A DNA stretch of 11,013 nt from an uncultured beta proteobacterium (GTDB lineage Bacteria; Pseudomonadota; Gammaproteobacteria; Burkholderiales; SG8-39), in NCBI GenBank assembly GCA_902826155.1, contig CADEDU010000012.1, forward strand, positions 14,982 through 25,994. Reading direction: 5' to 3'. Position numbers and translations under genes: made by a program. Under the pieces are notes generated by a model. The model had not been told where the DNA came from. It saw only the letters and a program-made list of their open reading frames with translations, and did not search any database. Shown in pieces: positions 6,891 to 11,013 of the stretch (position 1 is its first letter; every line of letters begins with the position of its first letter).

Positions 6891-8177
6891 ATGTCTGCGA
6901 AACCTTCGAAACTGTTCACCAACGCCCGCGTCTTCGACGGCAGCGGGCGGGCATCGTTTGCCGGTGAAGTGTTGGTTCGCGGCAATCGCATCGAGGCAGT
7001 GGGTGAGATTCGTGGTGAGGTGCATGGTGAGGCACGGCTCGATCGCAACGGCGCTGAGGTGATCGATTGTGGCGGCGCGACGGTCATGCCGGGCATGGTT
7101 GAGTCTCACGCGCATCTTTCGTGGCCCTCGTCGATCGGGCGCATCTTCGACAGCTTCGAGCTGCGTCCGGAAGAGCATCTGCTCGTCACCGCGCGCAACG
7201 CCCGCATCACCCTCGATTCGGGATTCACTAGCGCGTACTCGGCCGGGTCGCTGGGTACGCGATTCGAAGTGGCGCTGCGCGACGAGATCGATGGTGGTTG
7301 GCTGCCCGGTCCGAGACTGCGCGCCTCTTCGTTGGAGCGCCTGCCTGATGGCGCTCTCGGCATGAAGGCCGATGATGGCGCTGCGCACAAGCGCGGTCCG
7401 GAAGCAATGCGCGCCTACGTGAAGGAGATGGCCAGGGAGCGCGTCGATTCGATCAAGTTCCTGCTCTCGAGCGACGAGGCGTTCAAGCCGGGTGGTTCGC
7501 AGCAACTCACCTACAACGAGGAGGAGGTGGCGGCGATCGGCGCGCAGGCACGCGAATCCGGCCTCACGCTCGCGTGTCACTCGCAGGCCGCGCAGGCGGT
7601 GAAGTACGCGGTGAAGCACGGCTTTCGCATTTTGTATCACTGCAGCCACGCCGACTCCGAAGCGCTCGACATGCTCGAAGCGAAGAAGGACGAGCTGTTC
7701 GTTGCGCCGGCAATCGGTCTGCTCTGGTCGCGCATGTACGAAGCGGAGTCGTTCGGCATCACGCGCGAGGTGGCCGAGAAGATGGGCGCGGTGAGCGGCA
7801 TCGAGCGCATGGTCAAGCTCTATCCGGAGATGAAGAAGCGCGGCATCCGCGTGCTGCCGGGCGGCGACTACGGTTTTCCGTACAACCCGATCGGCCGTAA
7901 CGCGCGCGACCTGCAGTTGTTCGTCGAGTTGTTCGGCTACACGCCGACCGAAGCGCTGGTCGCGGCGACCAGGCTTGGTGGCGAGCTGATGGGGCGTGGC
8001 GATCTGATCGGACAGCTGAAGCCGGGCTATCTTGCCGATGTGCTCGTCGTGAAAGGTGATCCGACCCGGGACGTGCGCATCCTCCAGGACCACGCCAATC
8101 TGCTGGTGATCATGAAGGACGGGGCGTTTCACAAGCGCACCGTGGCGCTCGAGGACGCGCACGCTGCGGTCCTCTAG
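6891..8177 (+). CDS. Metal-dependent amidohydrolase (imidazolonepropionase/prolidase-like)
   Basis: A 428-residue amidohydrolase-superfamily enzyme, a TIM barrel that hydrolyses C-N bonds with one or two divalent metals. N- and C-terminal parts form the family's beta-sandwich (KLFTNARVFDGSG; LKPGYLADVLVVKGDPTRDV). Metal-site residues appear in the expected order: His73 and His75 in MPGMVESHAHL, Lys189 in SIKFLLSS (probable carbamylated bridge), His230 in LACHSQ, His250/His253 in YHCSH, and Asp326 in PGGDYG. This set resembles the binuclear prolidase-like or Xaa-Pro/aryl amide groups. No signal peptide is seen, so it is cytoplasmic. The start has GGAGG 6 nt upstream. It could be read with the Rid gene upstream, although a strong hairpin lies between them. 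Its stop interlocks with that of the convergent transporter in CTAG (8174-8177). The substrate is unknown. Confidence 0.92.
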   Translation: MSAKPSKLFTNARVFDGSGRASFAGEVLVRGNRIEAVGEIRGEVHGEARLDRNGAEVIDCGGATVMPGMVESHAHLSWPSSIGRIFDSFELRPEEHLLVTARNARITLDSGFTSAYSAGSLGTRFEVALRDEIDGGWLPGPRLRASSLERLPDGALGMKADDGAAHKRGPEAMRAYVKEMARERVDSIKFLLSSDEAFKPGGSQQLTYNEEEVAAIGAQARESGLTLACHSQAAQAVKYAVKHGFRILYHCSHADSEALDMLEAKKDELFVAPAIGLLWSRMYEAESFGITREVAEKMGAVSGIERMVKLYPEMKKRGIRVLPGGDYGFPYNPIGRNARDLQLFVELFGYTPTEALVAATRLGGELMGRGDLIGQLKPGYLADVLVVKGDPTRDVRILQDHANLLVIMKDGAFHKRTVALEDAHAAVL

Positions 8178-9592
8178 CTGGGCGTGACTGTGCCAGCGGC
8201 TGTGGCGGACGATGCCAACCACACCGCAGTGATCAGCAGCGTCGCGATCGTCACCGGCACCCCCGTGCGTGCGTGACGACGCCAGTCGATCACGATGCCG
8301 GCGCGCCTGGCTGCGTCGACCACGATCAGGTTGGCGATCGAACCGACGATCAGCAGGTTGCCCGCGAAGGTGCTGACCAGCGCGAGCATTGGACCGGCGT
8401 AGGGTTCGGTGGCCACCGGCAACAGGAGCATCACGGCCGGCACGTTCGAGACGATGTTCGACAGCACGAACGAGGTGGCGAACAGCGGCACCGCCTCGGT
8501 CAGCGCCACGCCGCTTGCCGCGAGCCACTGCACTGCCTGTGCGGCCAGCCCGGTGTGTTCGAGCGCGTGGTTCACGACGAACAGGCCGATGAACAGGATC
8601 AGCAGTTCCCAGTCGACCTGACCGAGCATGTGGGTGGAGTGGAGCTTGCGGCTCATCAGCAGAATGCCCGCGCCGATCAGCGCAGCCACTTCGCGCGGCC
8701 AGTCGGTGAACAGGAACACCAGCACGAGCGCCGTGGCAACCGCGAGTCCTTTCGCCGCCTGCCACAGGTCGAGCTCGACATCCATCGGCTCCTCGCGTTC
8801 AGCGCGCACCGCGAGATCGGGCCGCATCGCAAGGGGCAGACTGTCCACAACGTCGGGAGCGTTCGGCAGTGGCGCGGCAGCGTCCGCGGCTGCGGGTGTC
8901 GGCGGTTCGCTGAGCACCCAGTGTCCGTGCGTCTGCCACGCCATGAACAGCCACAGCGCCAGCAGGCCGAGCCCAACCGGCACCGCCGCCACCAGAAAGT
9001 ACTGGGCGAAGTGCAATTTCAATACCGAACCGATCAGCATGTTCTGTGGATTGCCGATCAGCGTCGCCGCCGAACCGATGTTCGATGCGCAGGCGAGCGC
9101 CAGCAGGAACGGGATCGGGTCGAGCTTGCGCCGCACGCACACCGACGCGAGCACCGGTGCCACCGCTAGGCACACCACGTCGTTGCTGAAGATCGCCGAG
9201 AGCACCGCGACCACGACGATCACCACCGCCAGCAGCGCCGCCGGTGGAATCGGCCAGGCGGCGATGTTCACCGTGATCCAGCCGTAGAACCCGCCCAGGC
9301 GCATCTGCGCCGAGATCACCATGAACGAGAACAGCAGCAGGATCGTGGGCAGATGGATCGACTGCGCCGCCTGCTCGGTCGTGAGCACGCCCAGGCCGAC
9401 GATCGTGATCGCACCCAACAACGCGATGCCGGTGCGGTCGATCTGCAGGAACGGCAGCCCGCCGACGATCATGCCCAGATAGACGGCGGCAAAGACGACC
9501 AGGACGATCAGCGTTTCGTTCAGTTCGGGCAATGCTGGAGGTGAGGCGTTGCGAGTAGACGCGAGTGTCGCGCGGGCGCCGCGCACGGACAA
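8174..9592 (-). CDS. ArsB/NhaD/SLC13-like (ion transporter superfamily) permease
   Basis: A 472-residue inner-membrane transporter of the ion transporter superfamily (ArsB, NhaD, CitM and divalent-anion symporters). About ten to twelve hydrophobic segments occur in two halves, joined by a hydrophilic Pro/Ala-rich then acidic loop (about 222-277). Each half carries the family's re-entrant motifs: FSNDVVCLAVAPV (135-147) and SNIGSAATLIGNPQN (170-184) in the first, LSNIVSNVPAVMLLLP (377-392) and AGNLLIVGSIANLIV (410-424) in the second. The transported ion cannot be told from sequence. The start is uncertain: no ATG precedes the first membrane helix at a natural place. TTG 9592 has AAGGA 5 nt upstream and is preferred; ATG 9664 lacks a ribosome site and adds an Arg-rich lead. 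It is convergent with the amidohydrolase (4-base overlap) and divergent from the HbpS-like gene. Confidence 0.87.
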   Translation of the reverse strand: MSVRGARATLASTRNASPPALPELNETLIVLVVFAAVYLGMIVGGLPFLQIDRTGIALLGAITIVGLGVLTTEQAAQSIHLPTILLLFSFMVISAQMRLGGFYGWITVNIAAWPIPPAALLAVVIVVVAVLSAIFSNDVVCLAVAPVLASVCVRRKLDPIPFLLALACASNIGSAATLIGNPQNMLIGSVLKLHFAQYFLVAAVPVGLGLLALWLFMAWQTHGHWVLSEPPTPAAADAAAPLPNAPDVVDSLPLAMRPDLAVRAEREEPMDVELDLWQAAKGLAVATALVLVFLFTDWPREVAALIGAGILLMSRKLHSTHMLGQVDWELLILFIGLFVVNHALEHTGLAAQAVQWLAASGVALTEAVPLFATSFVLSNIVSNVPAVMLLLPVATEPYAGPMLALVSTFAGNLLIVGSIANLIVVDAARRAGIVIDWRRHARTGVPVTIATLLITAVWLASSATAAGTVTPS

Positions 9593-9596
9593 GCTG

Positions 9597-9602
9597 ATCC
9601 TT
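9597..9602 (-). promoter_or_regulatory. Ribosome-binding site deciding a TTG start
   Basis: On the minus strand this reads AAGGAT, with AAGGA ending 5 nt before a TTG codon at 9592-9590. It is the only well-placed Shine-Dalgarno-like string in the open frame ahead of the first membrane helix of the transporter. It supports TTG over ATG 9664 and over the TTG/CTG codons nearer the helix. Confidence 0.45.
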
Positions 9603-9639
9603 CTGGCAAACTCGTCCACGCCATAGACAACAACATCGT

Positions 9640-9655
9640 CGCGCCCGCGGGCGCG
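9640..9655. promoter_or_regulatory. 16-base perfect palindrome between divergent genes
   Basis: CGCGCCCGCGGGCGCG reads the same on both strands. It lies between the divergent transporter (start 9592) and the HbpS-like gene (start 9705), 49 bases before the latter. A shared operator or a leader hairpin are both possible. The run is all G and C in a GC-rich genome, so chance is a real alternative. Confidence 0.3.
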
Positions 9656-9704
9656 GCCACACATCCAACCAAATGGGGATCGGAATCCAAAGGAGTGTTT
9701 TTCC

Positions 9705-10232
9705 ATGAATCGCACAGACGTTGTCCGCACCCTCGCCGCCACCTTCGCGCTCGCCACTATCAGCATGGGTGCCGCAGCCCAGCAGCAAGCCGCACCAGTC
9801 AATCCTGCCGCGGCGATGGTGTCCGGCCCGTACGGTGCGCCCATCTCGCTGGCTGATGCCAAGAAGGCCGGTGCCGCCGCGCTCGCTGAAGCGGCCAAGC
9901 TCGGTGTGCCGATGGTGATCGCCATCACCGATATCTCGGGCGAGCTGATCTACTTCGAGCGCATGGACGGCGCCATCGCAGGCGGCGTGCACGTCGCGCA
10001 GCAGAAAGCCACCACCGCGGCGATCTACAAGCGGCCCACCAAAGTCTTCGAAGACGCCGTCGCACAAGGCGGAATCGGACTGCGCTTCCTGCGGCTCGAT
10101 CGCGTGGTGCCGATCGAAGGCGGATTGCCGATCGTGCAGAACGGACGGCTGGTCGGTGCAATCGGCGTGTCGGGCGGCACCGGCGTGCAGGACGGCATCG
10201 TCGGGCGGGCCGGGGTGGAGGCGGTGAAGTAG
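9705..10232 (+). CDS. Exported HbpS/GlcG-like (haem-degrading domain) protein
   Basis: A 175-residue protein of the GlcG/HbpS family (DUF336, haem-degrading domain). HbpS of Streptomyces binds haem and iron outside the cell, and GlcG is encoded with glycolate utilisation genes. A signal peptide is visible (MNRTDVVRTLAATFALATISMGAAA, likely cleavage after Ala25), so it is periplasmic or secreted. The domain follows: helix ISLADAKKAGAAALAEAAKLGVPMVIAITD (47-76), ELIYFERMDGA (80-90), the KATTAAIYKRPT helix (101-112), and the typical glycine-rich end GGLPIVQNGRLVGAIGVSGGTGVQD (139-163). Length fits the family. The start has AAAGGAG 9 nt upstream. It is divergent from the permease across 112 bases that hold a 16-base palindrome. 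Haem binding is inferred from the family only; no ligand residue is certain. Confidence 0.92.
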   Translation: MNRTDVVRTLAATFALATISMGAAAQQQAAPVNPAAAMVSGPYGAPISLADAKKAGAAALAEAAKLGVPMVIAITDISGELIYFERMDGAIAGGVHVAQQKATTAAIYKRPTKVFEDAVAQGGIGLRFLRLDRVVPIEGGLPIVQNGRLVGAIGVSGGTGVQDGIVGRAGVEAVK

Positions 10233-10367
10233 GCTGCGGTGGAGTCAGGCTTGGCGCAAATGGCGTTGGTTGTTAGCCGACATCCGTCAAGCGCGCGCAC
10301 GCTCCATGCGGCGTACGGGTCGAGGCGGGGAGTATTATTCCGCCTTACCGCTGTGCCCCCGCCCTAG

Positions 10368-10393
10368 CCCTCCCCCGCCGCACGAGGGGAGGG
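10368..10393. repeat. REP-like GC-rich stem-loop in the intergenic gap
   Basis: CCCTCCCC (10368-10375) and GGGGAGGG (10386-10393) form a perfect 8-base stem around a 10-base loop. It lies in the 266-base gap between the HbpS-like gene and the aminotransferase. The surrounding string CCCCCGCCCTAGCCCTCCCC resembles the short dispersed intergenic palindromes common in GC-rich proteobacteria. Only one copy is present here, so its repeat nature is inferred; no T-run follows. The rest of the gap has no gene I can support. Confidence 0.4.
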
Positions 10394-10498
10394 AATCGAC
10401 CAGACACATGTAGACACTTGGCGGCGAGGCGGCCTTCGTCGCTGAAGTCGAATCGAGCACCGCGAAGTCATACCGCGCTTACAACGAAAGGACCCACC

Positions 10499-11013
10499 AT
10501 GGGCAAGATGGAACTGGATCTGAACGCCTACTTCATGCCGTTCACGCCGAACCGGCAGTTCAAGAGCGCGCCGCGTCTGGTGGTGGGCGCCGAAGGCATG
10601 CACTACACCACCGATGACGGTCGCCAGCTGCTCGACGGCACCTCGGGCCTGTGGTGCGTGAGCGCGGGGCATCGGCGGGCGCCGATCGTCGATGCGGTCA
10701 AGCGCCAGCTCGACGAGCTGGACTACGTCGCCGCGTTCCAGATGGCGCATCCGAAGGTGTTCATGGCGGCCGAGCGCGTGGCCGAGCACATGCCCGCCGG
10801 CATGGATCACGTGTTCTTCACCAACTCCGGGTCGGAAGCGGTCGACACCGCGCTCAAGATGGCGCTCGCGTACTGGCGCTCGAAGGGGCAGGGCCATCGC
10901 AACGTGCTGGTCGGTCGCGAGAAGGGCTATCACGGCGTGGGCTTCGGCGGAATTTCGGTCGGCGGCATTCCCGCCAATCGCAAGGTGTTCGGCAGCATGC
11001 TGCCGCGCGTCGA
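10499..11013 (+). CDS. Omega-amino acid (beta-alanine):pyruvate aminotransferase, N-terminal part
   Basis: The first 171 residues of a class III PLP-dependent aminotransferase; the gene runs off the right edge without a stop. Such enzymes move the amino group of beta-alanine or other omega-amines to pyruvate, giving malonate semialdehyde and alanine, in the cytoplasm. The sequence begins LDLNAYFMPFTPNRQFK, has LDGTSGLWCVSAGHRR (45-60) near the active site, the phosphate-binding NSGSEAVDTALK (109-120), and GYHGVGFGGISVGGIPANRK (143-162) with Tyr144-His145, the ring-stacking region. This pattern closely matches beta-alanine:pyruvate rather than GABA or acetylornithine aminotransferases. The catalytic lysine lies beyond the window. 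The start at 10499 has GAAAGGA 6 nt upstream. The 266-base gap upstream suggests its own promoter. Confidence 0.92.
   Translation, partial: MGKMELDLNAYFMPFTPNRQFKSAPRLVVGAEGMHYTTDDGRQLLDGTSGLWCVSAGHRRAPIVDAVKRQLDELDYVAAFQMAHPKVFMAAERVAEHMPAGMDHVFFTNSGSEAVDTALKMALAYWRSKGQGHRNVLVGREKGYHGVGFGGISVGGIPANRKVFGSMLPRV

Noticed and set aside
6702..8765. 687-residue open frame on the minus strand opposite the amidohydrolase
   Set aside because: Low-complexity Arg/His-rich translation without motifs. The amidohydrolase with an intact metal site occupies the other strand.
6831..9613. TCTGGCAAACT found upstream of both the amidohydrolase (6831) and the HbpS-like gene (9603)
   Set aside because: Eleven-base repeats are expected several times by chance in 11 kb, and the distances to the two starts differ (about 60 and 102 bases).
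10364..10933. 189-residue minus-strand frame at the right end
   Set aside because: It lies antisense to the aminotransferase, whose PLP-binding motifs are clear on the plus strand.

Overview
The window is GC-rich, densely packed bacterial DNA. It carries nine complete protein genes and one gene cut by the right edge. I see no tRNA, rRNA, CRISPR array or insertion sequence. A Bug/TctC-type periplasmic binding protein without a linked membrane transporter, together with a run of amidase, amidohydrolase, aminotransferase and exported small-molecule proteins, suggests a beta-proteobacterium of the Burkholderiales type. This is an inference from gene content; no marker gene is present.

Layout: (1) 8-1429, minus: a stand-alone amidase-signature hydrolase. 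(2) 1642-2226, plus: an unrecognised 194-residue protein, divergent from the amidase. (3) 2287-6115, minus: a tight four-gene operon, read in the order PanE/ApbA-like 2-ketoacid reductase, Bug-type binding protein, M28-peptidase-like protein with an altered metal site, and SnoaL/NTF2-like protein. The last two genes overlap by ATGA. (4) 6242-6763, plus: an exported Rid-family protein that lacks the usual catalytic arginine. (5) 6891-8177, plus: a metal-dependent amidohydrolase. Its stop codon interlocks tail to tail, in a CTAG, with (6) 8174-9592, minus: an ArsB/NhaD/SLC13-like 12-helix-class transporter that probably starts at TTG. (7) 9705-10232, plus: an exported HbpS/GlcG-like protein, divergent from the transporter. 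(8) 10499 to the right edge, plus: the N-terminal 171 residues of an omega-amino acid (beta-alanine):pyruvate aminotransferase.

Most products look like accessory catabolism of small amides, acids and amino compounds: amidase and amidohydrolase for C-N bond hydrolysis, a ketoacid/hydroxyacid reductase, an omega-transaminase, a carboxylate-type binding protein, an ion/anion transporter, and exported Rid and HbpS proteins. One speculative link is breakdown of a pantothenate-like amide (amidase releasing beta-alanine, aminotransferase consuming it, PanE-like enzyme acting on the hydroxy/keto acid). These genes are not in one operon, so this is only a hypothesis.

No gene-free stretch exceeds 300 bases. 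The intergenic gaps hold several perfect inverted repeats (6197-6215, 6791-6821, 9640-9655, 10368-10393) and a probable terminator (2231-2288). The most unusual items are the altered M28 metal site, the arginine-less exported Rid protein, and the uncharacterised 194-residue protein.
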